A stretch of DNA of 49,741 nucleotides from Bacteroidales bacterium UBA3290 (GTDB lineage: Bacteria; Bacteroidota; Bacteroidia; Bacteroidales; UBA932): positions 11,762-61,502 of the forward strand of contig DETK01000005.1 in assembly GCA_002361615.1 (NCBI GenBank). The letters run 5' to 3'. Position 1 is the stretch's first letter. Each line of letters begins with the position of its first letter. Shown piece after piece: positions 8,499 through 16,046 of the stretch. Both the position numbers and the translations under genes were made by a program. The notes under the pieces were generated by a model that saw only the letters and a list, made by a program, of their open reading frames with translations, made no database searches and had not been told where the DNA came from.

Positions 8499-8864
8499 TT
8501 ATAACACTTCAGGGGCCAGTGAAACGATTTTCATATAGTTGTCGCGCAGCTCGCGGGCCACGGGACCGAAAATGCGGGTGCCCACCACCTCGTCCTGCTT
8601 GGTCAGCAGCACGCAGGCGTTGTCGTCGAAGCGGATATAGGAACCGTCGGGACGGCGGATTTCCTTCTTGGTGCGGACGACGACCGCATTGGAAACAGAG
8701 CCCTTCTTGGCGTTGCCGCCCGGGATGGCGCTCTTGACGGCGACGACGATCTTGTCGCCTACGGTAGCGTAACGATGGCGGGTACCGCCCAGGACGCGGA
8801 TGCAGAGAACCTCTTTCGCACCCGAGTTGTCAGCCACCAACAAACGTGATTCTTGCTGTATCAT
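8499..8864 (-). CDS. rplN: 50S ribosomal protein L14 (uL14)
   Basis: 50S protein at the intersubunit face that pairs with L19. The 121-residue product begins MIQQESRLLVADNSGAKEVL and includes RYATVGDKIVVAVKSAIPGG and RPDGSYIRFDDNACVLLTKQ, ending in the GTRIFGPVARELR signature. It is separated from rpsQ by a single base. Confidence 0.97.
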   Translation of the reverse strand: MIQQESRLLVADNSGAKEVLCIRVLGGTRHRYATVGDKIVVAVKSAIPGGNAKKGSVSNAVVVRTKKEIRRPDGSYIRFDDNACVLLTKQDEVVGTRIFGPVARELRDNYMKIVSLAPEVL

Positions 8865-8865
8865 C

Positions 8866-9120
8866 TTATTTGACTTTTTCTACGATTTCTACTAATCTCC
8901 AGCGTTTGGTCTTGCTCAGCGGACGGGTCTCCATGATACGGACCTTGTCGCCTTCGCTGCACTCGTTCTTGTCATCCTGCGCGACGAACTTCGTGGTCTT
9001 GTTCACGAACTTGCCGTAGATCGGATGCTTCTCCTTGGTCTTCACAGCAACTACAATAGATTTATCCATCTTGTTGCTGACCACGATGCCGATTCTTTCT
9101 TTACGAAGATTTCTTTCCAT
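8866..9120 (-). CDS. rpsQ: 30S ribosomal protein S17 (uS17)
   Basis: Early-assembly 16S rRNA-binding protein with an OB fold. The 84-residue product reads MERNLRKERIGIVVSNKMDK, then SIVVAVKTKEKHPIYGKFVN and DKVRIMETRPLSKTKRWRLV, all family hallmarks. It lies between rpmC and rplN. Confidence 0.97.
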   Translation of the reverse strand: MERNLRKERIGIVVSNKMDKSIVVAVKTKEKHPIYGKFVNKTTKFVAQDDKNECSEGDKVRIMETRPLSKTKRWRLVEIVEKVK

Positions 9121-9133
9121 GGGACATTTCTAT

Positions 9134-9328
9134 TTAGTTCTGTTTCTCTTTTTCTGCCAGGATGGTCATCATGCGGGCGATGTCGGTCTTCGCCTTCTTG
9201 ATGGCGGAAGTGTCTTCCAGCGGAGAGATCACGTGGTTCATCTTCATTTTGTTGAGATTCTGCTTCTCAACCTCGAGACGCTCGCGCAGGTCTTTGACTG
9301 CCATCTCTTCGATTTCTTTTCTTTTCAT
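9134..9328 (-). CDS. rpmC: 50S ribosomal protein L29 (uL29)
   Basis: Short helical protein near the polypeptide exit tunnel. The 64-residue product opens MKRKEIEEMAVKDLRERLEV and includes the conserved ISPLEDTSAIKKAKTDIARM region, normally LxNPxxIRxxRRxIAR. It is 17 bases downstream of rplP. Confidence 0.96.
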   Translation of the reverse strand: MKRKEIEEMAVKDLRERLEVEKQNLNKMKMNHVISPLEDTSAIKKAKTDIARMMTILAEKEKQN

Positions 9329-9345
9329 GGTCTACTCTGCTTTGA

Positions 9346-9765
9346 TTATTCGACATAGTCCCTGCGGACGACGAACTTGGTGGTGACGGGGAGCTTCTGG
9401 GCGCCGAGACGGAGCGCTTCCTTGGCGATCTCCATCGGAACACCTTCGGCCTCGATGATCATGCGACCCGGGGTGATGGGGGCCACGAAGCCTTCGGGAT
9501 TACCTTTACCCTTACCCATACGGACCTCAGCCGGTTTCTTGGTGTAGGGCTTGTCGGGGAATACGCGGATCCAGATCTTACCTTCACGCTTCATGTAACG
9601 GACGACAGCCTGACGGGCGGCCTCGATCTGCTGACCGGTGAGCCAGCAACTCTCCATCGTCTTGATTCCGAAAGAACCGAATGCCAACTGGCTGCCACGC
9701 TGGGCGATGCCTTTCATGCGGCCTTTCTGCTGTCTTCTGAACTTTGTTTTCTTAGGTTGTAACAT
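9346..9765 (-). CDS. rplP: 50S ribosomal protein L16 (uL16)
   Basis: 50S protein that organises the A-site tRNA-binding region. The 139-residue product starts MLQPKKTKFRRQQKGRMKGI and contains SGWLTGQQIEAARQA-like sequence (CWLTGQQIEAARQAVVRYMK), WIRVFPDKPYTKKPAEVRMG and KGNPEGFVAPITPGRM. It is the first gene of the cluster in this window. In most relatives rpsC lies directly upstream; here there is a promoter and then an unrelated DUF4294 gene. Confidence 0.97.
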   Translation of the reverse strand: MLQPKKTKFRRQQKGRMKGIAQRGSQLAFGSFGIKTMESCWLTGQQIEAARQAVVRYMKREGKIWIRVFPDKPYTKKPAEVRMGKGKGNPEGFVAPITPGRMIIEAEGVPMEIAKEALRLGAQKLPVTTKFVVRRDYVE

Positions 9766-9843
9766 AGCCTTATTACTTTAATAATACCTTAAACTTCTGT
9801 TTGTCAGCGTCTTAGCACACTTCAGGCATAAGACACAGGGTTG

Positions 9844-9873
9844 CAAAGGTACACAAAAAATTCAAATACCAAA
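9844..9873 (-). promoter_or_regulatory. Promoter for the rplP-rpoA operon
   Basis: The minus strand has TTTG (9870-9873), an 18-base spacer and TACCTTTG (9844-9851), close to the Bacteroidota sigma-ABfr consensus TTTG-N19-TAnnTTTG. It lies 79 bases before the rplP start. The leader contains a small GTCTTA/TAAGAC inverted repeat at 9809-9834 of unknown role. The rest of the 214-base gap between rplP and the DUF4294 gene is A/T-rich with no reading frame of note. Confidence 0.75.
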
Positions 9874-9979
9874 AACTTTTGCGAAATTTTCGACAAAAAT
9901 TTTTGGTACTTAACTTCCTGAGAGAGCAGGTACTTAGCCGAACCTAAAAACTAATTTTTACTTGCATTTTCGACCGCAC

Positions 9980-10675
9980 TCATCTTTTCTTCTTCGCGGG
10001 CTTGTAGACGTCTTTGAAGCGGTCGGGAATGATGACTTCGGGAGCGGGCTTGCCGAAGACCATCCAGTAGAGGTCGTCGAATTCGCCCCGGTGCCAGTAG
10101 CCCACCAGTTCCTCGAGGTCCTTGTCTTCGCCGAAACGGTCGTAAGGTTGCTTGAGATTGCCTTTGAACATCTTGGCCACACCCTGCCAGAAGCCGGCGG
10201 TCGCCCCGCCCAGGTAGCGCTTGAGAATGTAATAGGGCGTCTGGCCGCACTCGCGGTCGATGAGCCGGATCATCATCAGGCCCTGCTTGAGGGTGAGCTT
10301 GCGGAACACGGGGTCGAAGTCCTTGAGCAGGTCTTCCTTCATCTTGTTCAGGTACTTGTCCTGCTGGCGGCGCGTGTAGTTGTCGGCGACGAAGATGCTG
10401 TCGGTCTCCTTGATGACGCGGGAAACCATCAGCGCATAGGGATAGGATTTGCTGAAGTTGTGGACCCGCTTGTAATACTTCACCCAGTCGCGGTGGCTCA
10501 TGGTCTGGCGGGGGTGGATGACGGCGGGCGGCAGTTCATCGACGTAGATGGTGTCGCCCTTGTAGATATAGTATTCCATCACCTTCAGTTCCCGCCGGTC
10601 CTGCGCCCGGGAGGGAAGGAAGGTCATGGCGGAGAGCAACGCCATCGTCAGGAGATAAACCGCCTTTCTGATCAT
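9980..10675 (-). CDS. DUF4294 family secreted protein
   Basis: Function unknown; the family is almost confined to Bacteroidota. The start at 10675 (MIRKAVYLLTMALLSAMTFL) gives 231 residues with a signal peptide cleaved near PSRAQ (residue 24). A longer frame to 10759 would run through the promoter. The mature part has the family features MEYYIYKGDTIYVDELPPAV, YYKRVHNFSKSYPYAL, RECGQTPYYILKRYLGG and FWQGVAKMFKGNLKQPYDRF. The C-terminus is lysine-rich. It lies upstream of the rplP promoter in the same direction, with no obvious terminator between. Confidence 0.85.
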   Translation of the reverse strand: MIRKAVYLLTMALLSAMTFLPSRAQDRRELKVMEYYIYKGDTIYVDELPPAVIHPRQTMSHRDWVKYYKRVHNFSKSYPYALMVSRVIKETDSIFVADNYTRRQQDKYLNKMKEDLLKDFDPVFRKLTLKQGLMMIRLIDRECGQTPYYILKRYLGGATAGFWQGVAKMFKGNLKQPYDRFGEDKDLEELVGYWHRGEFDDLYWMVFGKPAPEVIIPDRFKDVYKPAKKKR

Positions 10676-10685
10676 TTTCACGGCG

Positions 10686-10722
10686 CAAAGGTAGGATTCT
10701 TTCCGAAAAATCGTTAATTTTG
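10686..10722. promoter_or_regulatory. Divergent promoter region, DUF4294 gene / gltS
   Basis: TACCTTTG on the minus strand (10686-10693) lies 11 bases before the DUF4294 start, and TAATTTTG on the plus strand (10715-10722) lies 21 bases before the gltS ATG at 10744. Both fit the TAnnTTTG -7 box. No good -33 TTTG is seen for either. The plus box overlaps an in-frame TTG at 10720, which argues against that codon as the gltS start. Confidence 0.55.
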
Positions 10723-10743
10723 AAGGATAAACCGCCTCTGCCG

Positions 10744-12084
10744 ATGTTCGACCTTGCAAATTTCACGCCGTGGACCCTGTTCTCCGACATGGGAATCATC
10801 TGCGGCCTCCTGCTTATCGGGAAATTCCTGCGCGTCAAGATCCGCCTGATCCAGAAACTTTTCATCCCGCCGAGCCTGCTGGCCGGCATCCTGGGCCTGG
10901 CCTTCGGGCCGAATGGCCTGGGCTGGCTTCCGCTTTCGGGCAATATCAGCACCTACGCCGCCATCCTGATCGCCGTGGTCTTCGGCGCGCTGCCGCTCTC
11001 CTCGCCCAGTTTCAAAGTCAAGGAAGTGGCCCGGCGCGTGGGACCGATGTGGGCTTTCTCACAGTTCGGCATGTTGTTCCAGTGGGCGGTGATGGGTCTC
11101 TTCGGACTGTTGGTACTCCGCCTCATCTGGCCGCAGCTCCATCCGGCTTTCGGCGTGATGCTTCCGACAGGCTTCTACGGCGGACACGGCACCGCCGCCG
11201 CCATCGGCTCGGCCTTCGACGGCCTGGGCTGGGACGAGGCCACGAGCCTCGGTATGACCACGGCCACCATCGGCGTGGTCGTAGCCATCCTCGGCGGCCT
11301 GCTCTTTATCAAGCTGGCTACACGCAAGGGGCAGACTTCCTACATCGCCGATTTCAGCGACCTTCCCGACGAATACCGCAGCGGCCTGCTGCCCGAAGGG
11401 AAGCGTGAACCGACTGCCGTGGGCACGACTTCTCCCATCTCGATCGATTCCCACGTCTTCCATCTTTCCCTGGTGGTCGTCTCTGCCTTCGGCGGCTACC
11501 TGATGAGCAAGGGGGTCAAAATGCTGTGGCCCGCGCTGGAACTGCCGGTCTTCAGCTGCGCTTTCGTCGTGGGCATGCTTATCAAGCTGTGCTTCAACAA
11601 GGCAGGCGCTGCAACCTATATCGACCCCAAGACCACGAGCGGCATCAGCAGCTCGGCCACCGACCTGCTGGTGGCCTGCGGCGTAGCCTCCATCAAACTC
11701 AGCGTGGTAGTCAAATATGCCTGGCCGCTGATCGTACTGACTGTCGTCGGCATCGGCGTCACCGTATTCACGGTTTTCTATTTCGGCCGGCACCTCAACC
11801 GCAAGGACTGGTTCGAGAAGTCGATCTTCGCCTGGGGCTGGTGGACCGGCACGATGGCCATGGGCATCGCCCTGCTGCGCATCGTCGATCCGAAGATGCA
11901 GAGCAAGGCGATGGACGACTACGCGCTGGCCTATCTCCCCTGCGCACCGGTCGAGATCCTGCTCATCACCTTCGTGCCCATCCTCTTCGCAGCGGGGCAG
12001 GGCCTCTGGCTGATGCTGGGCTGCCTGGTGCTCTCGCTGCTGATCCTCTTCCTTGCCAATCGTTTGAAATGGTGGATAAAATGA
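10744..12084 (+). CDS. gltS: GltS-type sodium/glutamate symporter
   Basis: Probable inner-membrane sodium-coupled glutamate carrier, 446 residues with about ten or more hydrophobic helices. Family features include FIPPSLLAGILGL near residue 40, the reentrant-loop sequence GFYGGHGTAAAIGSAFDGLG near residue 145, and a matching second-half region around TTSGISSSATDLLVACGVAS. ATG at 10744 (MFDLANFTPW) was preferred over the in-frame TTG at 10720, which lies inside the promoter box. The last four bases overlap the dipeptidase start (ATGA), so the pair is translationally coupled. The substrate is inferred from the family. Confidence 0.85.
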   Translation: MFDLANFTPWTLFSDMGIICGLLLIGKFLRVKIRLIQKLFIPPSLLAGILGLAFGPNGLGWLPLSGNISTYAAILIAVVFGALPLSSPSFKVKEVARRVGPMWAFSQFGMLFQWAVMGLFGLLVLRLIWPQLHPAFGVMLPTGFYGGHGTAAAIGSAFDGLGWDEATSLGMTTATIGVVVAILGGLLFIKLATRKGQTSYIADFSDLPDEYRSGLLPEGKREPTAVGTTSPISIDSHVFHLSLVVVSAFGGYLMSKGVKMLWPALELPVFSCAFVVGMLIKLCFNKAGAATYIDPKTTSGISSSATDLLVACGVASIKLSVVVKYAWPLIVLTVVGIGVTVFTVFYFGRHLNRKDWFEKSIFAWGWWTGTMAMGIALLRIVDPKMQSKAMDDYALAYLPCAPVEILLITFVPILFAAGQGLWLMLGCLVLSLLILFLANRLKWWIK

Positions 12085-13160
12085 AAAGATACCTCCCGTT
12101 CCTTCCTGCCCTGCTGCTCTTCACGGCGCTGGGCTTCACCGTCCAGCAGGACGAAACGGCCACGCTGCTCAAGCGGGCTGAAAAACTGCACAACAAGATC
12201 ATTTCCATCGACACGCATACGGATACGGCGCTGGAGCTGGTCAAGCCGGACGTGGACCTGTCGAAGGTCCAAGCCGATTTCGCCAAGTTGCGCGACGGGC
12301 GTGTGGACTGCTGCTTCTACCCGATCTTCGTAGACCAGGGTCCGCTCGAAGACGCGTCCCGAGACTCGGCCTATGTCTGGGCCATCGACAAGATGAAAGC
12401 CATCCGCGCCTATATTGAAGCCCGCCCGCGCGAAGCCCGGATCGCCCTCTGCGCAGACGACATCGTCAAGAACAAGAAGCGGCACCGGCTGAGTCTGGTG
12501 ATGGGCCTGGAGAACGGCTATCCCATCGGGCAGGACCTGGGCAAACTCCAGGACTTCTATGATCTGGGAACGCGCATCATCACCCTCTCGCACAACTACG
12601 ACAACGACATCTGCGACGCGTCGCGATACCCGAAAAACACCTGGGGCGGCCTCTCGCCCTTCGGCAAGGAACTCGTGCGCGAGATGAACCGCCTGGGCGT
12701 CATCGTGGACTGCTCGCACGCTTCCACGTCCACGCTCTACGACTGTCTGGAACTCAGCACGGCGCCGGTCATCTGCTCGCACTCCTGCGTCTATGCCATC
12801 AAAGACCACCCGCGCAACCTGACGGACGACGAGATCCGGGCCATCGCCGCAAAGGGCGGTGTCATCCAGGTTACGACGGGACGCTGGGCCCTCACCTGGC
12901 TGCCCCACGCCCAACTCAACATCGGCACCTTCTGCGACCACGTGGAGTACATCCGCAACCTGGTGGGCGTGGAGTACGTAGGCATCGGCACCGACTTTGA
13001 CGGCGGCGGCGGTATGAACGAACTCGAAGATGCCTCCAAGATGAAGATGATCACCGTCGAACTGATGCGCCGGGGCTGGACCGACCGCGAAATCGAACTC
13101 TTCTGGGGCGGCAATTTCCTCCGCGTGATGCGGGCTGTTGAGAAAGCGGCTGCCCGATGA
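12081..13160 (+). CDS. Membrane dipeptidase (renal dipeptidase family, M19)
   Basis: Zinc dipeptidase that cleaves dipeptides, exported by a signal peptide (MKRYLPFLPALLLFTALGFT). The 359-residue protein has the M19 ligands: the HxD in ISIDTHTDTALE near residue 45, glutamate in GLENGYPIG, histidines in VIVDCSHAS and VICSHSC, and the late aspartate in IGTDFDGGGG. The ATGA overlap with gltS suggests one unit releasing and importing amino acids such as glutamate; that link is inference. The start at 12081 was chosen over an upstream in-frame ATG at 12069 because of the ATGA overlap and the better signal sequence. Confidence 0.92.
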   Translation: MKRYLPFLPALLLFTALGFTVQQDETATLLKRAEKLHNKIISIDTHTDTALELVKPDVDLSKVQADFAKLRDGRVDCCFYPIFVDQGPLEDASRDSAYVWAIDKMKAIRAYIEARPREARIALCADDIVKNKKRHRLSLVMGLENGYPIGQDLGKLQDFYDLGTRIITLSHNYDNDICDASRYPKNTWGGLSPFGKELVREMNRLGVIVDCSHASTSTLYDCLELSTAPVICSHSCVYAIKDHPRNLTDDEIRAIAAKGGVIQVTTGRWALTWLPHAQLNIGTFCDHVEYIRNLVGVEYVGIGTDFDGGGGMNELEDASKMKMITVELMRRGWTDREIELFWGGNFLRVMRAVEKAAAR

Positions 13161-13204
13161 GCGTCAAGCTGGCCGTCATCGGAGTGGGAAACCGTACGGG
13201 ATAA
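13157..13204 (+). pseudogene. Stub of a Rossmann-fold oxidoreductase gene (Gfo/Idh/MocA-like)
   Basis: ATGA overlap with the dipeptidase stop starts a reading frame of 15 residues, MSVKLAVIGVGNRTG, followed by TAA. This is the first beta strand and GxGxR-type nucleotide loop typical of Gfo/Idh/MocA oxidoreductases. Nothing downstream continues the homology in any frame that I can see. The simplest reading is a third gene of the operon removed by deletion just after the glycine-rich loop. Family assignment from so few residues is tentative. Confidence 0.5.
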
Positions 13205-13219
13205 ATCGGTCTAAACTTA

Positions 13220-13300
13220 CGGGCACAAAAACGACCCTATTCGCGCCCCGAACGCTGTTCTATCCTTCAACGGGCACATTTTGCCGGTTGTTTGTGCCCG
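13220..13300. repeat. CGGGCACA inverted-repeat cluster between convergent genes
   Basis: CGGGCACA occurs at 13220 and 13271, and its complement TGTGCCCG at 13293-13300. The inner pair (13271-13278 with 13293-13300) can form an 8-bp hairpin with a 14-base loop; the outer pair makes a 10-bp match (CGGGCACAAA/TTTGTGCCCG). The cluster sits between the plus-strand stub and the lpxH stop. It may serve as a terminator, although no T-run follows on either strand. Confidence 0.45.
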
Positions 13301-13308
13301 GACTGTCC

Positions 13309-14013
13309 TTAAAGCACAAAGGTATCTTCGGGCTTCGACCAGACGCCGAGCAGATGAAGCTCGCCGCCGCTTTCGACTTTGACGTGGCCGGCCACGTGCC
13401 AGTGACCGAAGACGTAGAGGTCCACGTCGTGCTCTTTGCCGAATTCATCGGCGAACTGATAAATGCCGGACTTCGGGATGTCGAACTGCGGCGGGGCGGT
13501 ATGCCGCCTGCGGCTGTGGGCCGACCAGGCGCGGGCCAGGGAGAAGACCCAGCGCGGGTGCAGGCATTTGAGCAGGGCGATGCAGGCCCTGTTGCGGAAT
13601 ACGTAGAAAATGAGCTTGGATTTCGCGTCACGGCAGCCCAGGGTGTCGCCGTGGCCCATACAGACCTTGCGCCCGCCCAGGTCCATCACCCGGTACGGCT
13701 CCCGGGCGATATGCACGCCGAGTTCCTGCTCGAAATAGTCGCTTACCCACCAGTCGTGATTGCCGCGGAAAAACCAGACCTCCGTGCGGCCGGCCAGTTC
13801 CTGAAGCGCGGAGAGGACCCGCACATGGCAGCGCGGAACCACATCGTGGTAGTCCACCCAAAAATCGAAAATGTCGCCTAGCAGGAAGACGCCTTCCGCA
13901 TCGGCGGGTATGCTCCTCAGATATTCCGCGAACGCGCGCTCACGCGTACCGTCAGGATCGCCGACGCCCAGGTGGACGTCCGACACGAAATAATAACGGC
14001 CGCTCTCCGCCAT
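13309..14013 (-). CDS. lpxH: UDP-2,3-diacylglucosamine diphosphatase
   Basis: Cleaves UDP-2,3-diacylglucosamine to lipid X and UMP in lipid A synthesis, at the inner face of the cytoplasmic membrane. The 234-residue calcineurin-like phosphoesterase shows all metal-site blocks: FVSDVHLGVGD (residue 9), FLLGDIFDFWVDY (44), FFRGNHDWWV (81), MGHGDTLGC (117) and FGHWHVAGH (205). It is the last gene of ftsX-DUF3098-uppP-lpxH, with 6 bases after the uppP stop. Together with lpxK in this window it marks a lipid A-making cell. Confidence 0.92.
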   Translation of the reverse strand: MAESGRYYFVSDVHLGVGDPDGTRERAFAEYLRSIPADAEGVFLLGDIFDFWVDYHDVVPRCHVRVLSALQELAGRTEVWFFRGNHDWWVSDYFEQELGVHIAREPYRVMDLGGRKVCMGHGDTLGCRDAKSKLIFYVFRNRACIALLKCLHPRWVFSLARAWSAHSRRRHTAPPQFDIPKSGIYQFADEFGKEHDVDLYVFGHWHVAGHVKVESGGELHLLGVWSKPEDTFVL

Positions 14014-14019
14014 AACGGA

Positions 14020-14847
14020 TCAGAACAGATGGGATACGATGCAGATCAGGCCCACGATGGCACAGTAGAGCGCGAACCAGCGCAGCCGCGCCTTCTTGAC
14101 CATGGCGATCATGACGCGGCAAGCGAACAGGCCGGACACGAAAGCCGCCAGGAAACCGAGAATCAGCGGAAGTACGCCGACGCTGCTCTGGGCGAAGTCG
14201 CCGCCCACCACGTCGAGGAACGCCTCGCCGAGAATCGGAATGAGGACCATCAGGAAAGAGAAGCGCGTGACCTCTTCCTTCTTCACACCGCAGATCAGAC
14301 CTGTGGCGATAGTCGAGCCGCTGCGCGAAAGGCCGGGGATCACGGCCACTGCCTGCGCCAGACCCATCCAGAGCGCTGACTTCCAAGTCATCTTCTGCCC
14401 GCCATTCCCGGCTTGACCACCGCCATTCCCGGCTTGGACGGCGCGGCGCACTTCCAGCGTCTCCGACAGGAAAAGCAGGAAGGCCGTCACCAACAGGGCG
14501 AAGCCCACGACCAGCAGGCCGCTGCCGAAAATCGACTCGACCTGGTCCTTGAAAAACATGCCCACGATGAAAACGGGAATCATCGAGAGCAGGATCAGGC
14601 AGATATAGCGGGTCTCGGCGTTGAACTTGAATTTGAACAGCCCCTGCAGCAGGGCCAGGATGTCTTTCCAGAAGACCACGATGGTGGCCAGCACGGTGGC
14701 GGCGTGCACGATGACTTCGAAGCTCAGGTCGGCCGTCTCGATGCCGAAGAGCGCCTTGCCGATGGCCAGGTGGCCGCTGCTGCTCACGGGCAGGAATTCC
14801 GTGAGTCCCTGGACGATGCCCAGGAGAATGGCTTCAATCCAGCTCAT
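14020..14847 (-). CDS. uppP: Undecaprenyl-diphosphatase UppP (BacA family)
   Basis: Dephosphorylates undecaprenyl pyrophosphate to recycle the lipid carrier for peptidoglycan and surface polysaccharides. The 275-residue polytopic protein has both active-site motifs: GLTEFLPVSSSGHLAIG (residue 14) and VIPGLSRSGSTIATG (169). Its start overlaps the DUF3098 stop by 4 bases. Residues 139-152 form a glycine-rich linker (AGNGGGQAGNGGQK) encoded by a 21-base tandem duplication. The DNA of each unit resembles the ATTCCCGG palindrome found near 26201 and 37445, so the linker looks like a repeat inserted in frame into a loop. Confidence 0.94.
   Translation of the reverse strand: MSWIEAILLGIVQGLTEFLPVSSSGHLAIGKALFGIETADLSFEVIVHAATVLATIVVFWKDILALLQGLFKFKFNAETRYICLILLSMIPVFIVGMFFKDQVESIFGSGLLVVGFALLVTAFLLFLSETLEVRRAVQAGNGGGQAGNGGQKMTWKSALWMGLAQAVAVIPGLSRSGSTIATGLICGVKKEEVTRFSFLMVLIPILGEAFLDVVGGDFAQSSVGVLPLILGFLAAFVSGLFACRVMIAMVKKARLRWFALYCAIVGLICIVSHLF
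14401..14436. repeat. In-frame tandem repeat inside uppP, related to the ATTCCCGG palindrome
   Basis: GCCATTCCCGGCTTG occurs at 14401-14415 and again at 14422-14436, a period of 21 bases that keeps the uppP frame. The first unit continues into GACC, so CATTCCCGGCTTGACC differs by one base from CATTCCCGGTTTGACC at 26200-26215. The returning half of the palindrome (GGGAAT) is lost in both units. Confidence 0.7.
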
Positions 14848-15080
14848 GCCTGATGTTCCTCGTCACGGGGTTTGCGCATGATCCCCCAGATGATGACGCC
14901 CACGCCCGCGACGATGATAATCGGCGAGACCACGAGACGGCGGGCATTGAACATTTCCGGATTGAACACATTGGGATCGGAGGATCCGCCTCCGAGCATC
15001 AGGACGAAACCGAGCACCATCATCAGCAGTCCGATGCCGATGATCAGCACGTTTCGGGAAGGCATAGAGAAATCAGCCAT
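14844..15080 (-). CDS. DUF3098 family small membrane protein
   Basis: A 78-residue protein of unknown function with two membrane helices (NVLIIGIGLLMMVLGFVLML and LVVSPIIIVAGVGVIIWGIM) joined by a GGGSSDPNVFNPEMFNARRL loop, the family pattern. The start at 15080 (MADFSMPSRN) was chosen because the longer frame runs back into ftsX. It lies between ftsX and uppP, an arrangement common in Bacteroidota, and shares a 4-base overlap with uppP. A role linked to division or the envelope is inferred from neighbours only. Confidence 0.85.
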   Translation of the reverse strand: MADFSMPSRNVLIIGIGLLMMVLGFVLMLGGGSSDPNVFNPEMFNARRLVVSPIIIVAGVGVIIWGIMRKPRDEEHQA

Positions 15081-15090
15081 GCTTATCGGT

Positions 15091-15969
15091 TTAATAATAC
15101 AAATCATCTTTGGAAATATAGGCAACGCGGCGCACCACAAGCAGGGTCGAGACCACGCAGATGGCCACGCCGAGCAGCACCGTCCCGACAAGGACGGCCC
15201 AGACCAGCCGCATGTCGAGGATCAGCGTCAACAGGTCGGAGTCACGGCTGAGGATCCGGATCAGGGCATAGAGCACGGCCGAGGCGATAAGCCCTGCCAC
15301 GGCGCCCTGGACAGCCGCCTGCACGAGGAACGGCCGGGCGATGAACGAACGCTTGGCACCCACCAGACTCATGGTATGGATGGTGAAACGCCGGGCGTAG
15401 ATGTTGAGCCGCACCGTGTTGCTGATCAGCGCGAAGGAAATCACTAGCAGCAGCAGGATCACCACGCCGACCACCAGGCTGATGCGCCGCAGGTTGGCGT
15501 TGAGCGTCTCCACCAGGGTCTCCTGATAGACCACCTCTTCGACGTGCTTGTTGGCCAGAAGTTCTTTCTTGACCCATTCGAGCGAGTCGCGGGTGATGAA
15601 ATCACCGTCGAGCTTCAGGTCGATCGAGATGGGGATCGGGGAGCTTTCGAATACCGAGAGGAAATCTTCGCCCAGCAGGCCTTTCATCTCCTCGGCCCCT
15701 TCTTCTTTCGAGATGAAGCGGCTTTCCTTCACGTACGGGCGGGAGGCCAGTTCCTCCGAAAGGGCTTTTCCCTCCTTCTCGGAGGTGGATTGCTTGAGCA
15801 GCACCGAAACCGCCATGTTCTCCTTGAACCAGCGTGCCACGCCGCCCGCGTTGGCCGCGAAGACGGCCGCGGCGGCCACCAGCACGAGCACCAGCGAGAT
15901 GCTGATGACCGAGGTGACGTAGGAACGGATCAACCGTCTGTGTACTATATTTTTACCCTTTGTTGCCAT
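15091..15969 (-). CDS. ftsX: Cell division protein FtsX
   Basis: Membrane subunit of the FtsEX complex, which couples ATP use by FtsE to activation of peptidoglycan hydrolases at the septum. The 292-residue protein has one N-terminal helix (residues 18-40), a periplasmic domain of about 130 residues, and three C-terminal helices with the conserved RRFTIHTMSLVGAKRSFI region, where cytoplasmic contacts to FtsE are made. FtsE is not in the window. It is the first gene of the ftsX-DUF3098-uppP-lpxH operon and ends 10 bases before DUF3098. Confidence 0.92.
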   Translation of the reverse strand: MATKGKNIVHRRLIRSYVTSVISISLVLVLVAAAAVFAANAGGVARWFKENMAVSVLLKQSTSEKEGKALSEELASRPYVKESRFISKEEGAEEMKGLLGEDFLSVFESSPIPISIDLKLDGDFITRDSLEWVKKELLANKHVEEVVYQETLVETLNANLRRISLVVGVVILLLLVISFALISNTVRLNIYARRFTIHTMSLVGAKRSFIARPFLVQAAVQGAVAGLIASAVLYALIRILSRDSDLLTLILDMRLVWAVLVGTVLLGVAICVVSTLLVVRRVAYISKDDLYY

Positions 15970-15985
15970 TTTCAGGACGGAGTTA

Positions 15986-16016
15986 CAAAGATAATCAAAA
16001 ATTTTTGTTACCTTTG
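15986..16016. promoter_or_regulatory. Divergent promoters for ftsX and the GT5 gene
   Basis: TATCTTTG on the minus strand (15986-15993) lies 17 bases before the ftsX start; TACCTTTG on the plus strand (16009-16016) lies 31 bases before the GT5 start. Both match the TAnnTTTG -7 box. Spaced TTTG -33 boxes are not evident for either. Confidence 0.6.
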
Positions 16017-16046
16017 TATCGAATTTGCCTTAAAACGACTTTAAAG

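Noticed and set aside
9905..9936. Direct repeat GGTACTTA upstream of the rplP promoter
   Set aside because: Only 8 bases, in A/T-rich DNA, with no other support for an operator.
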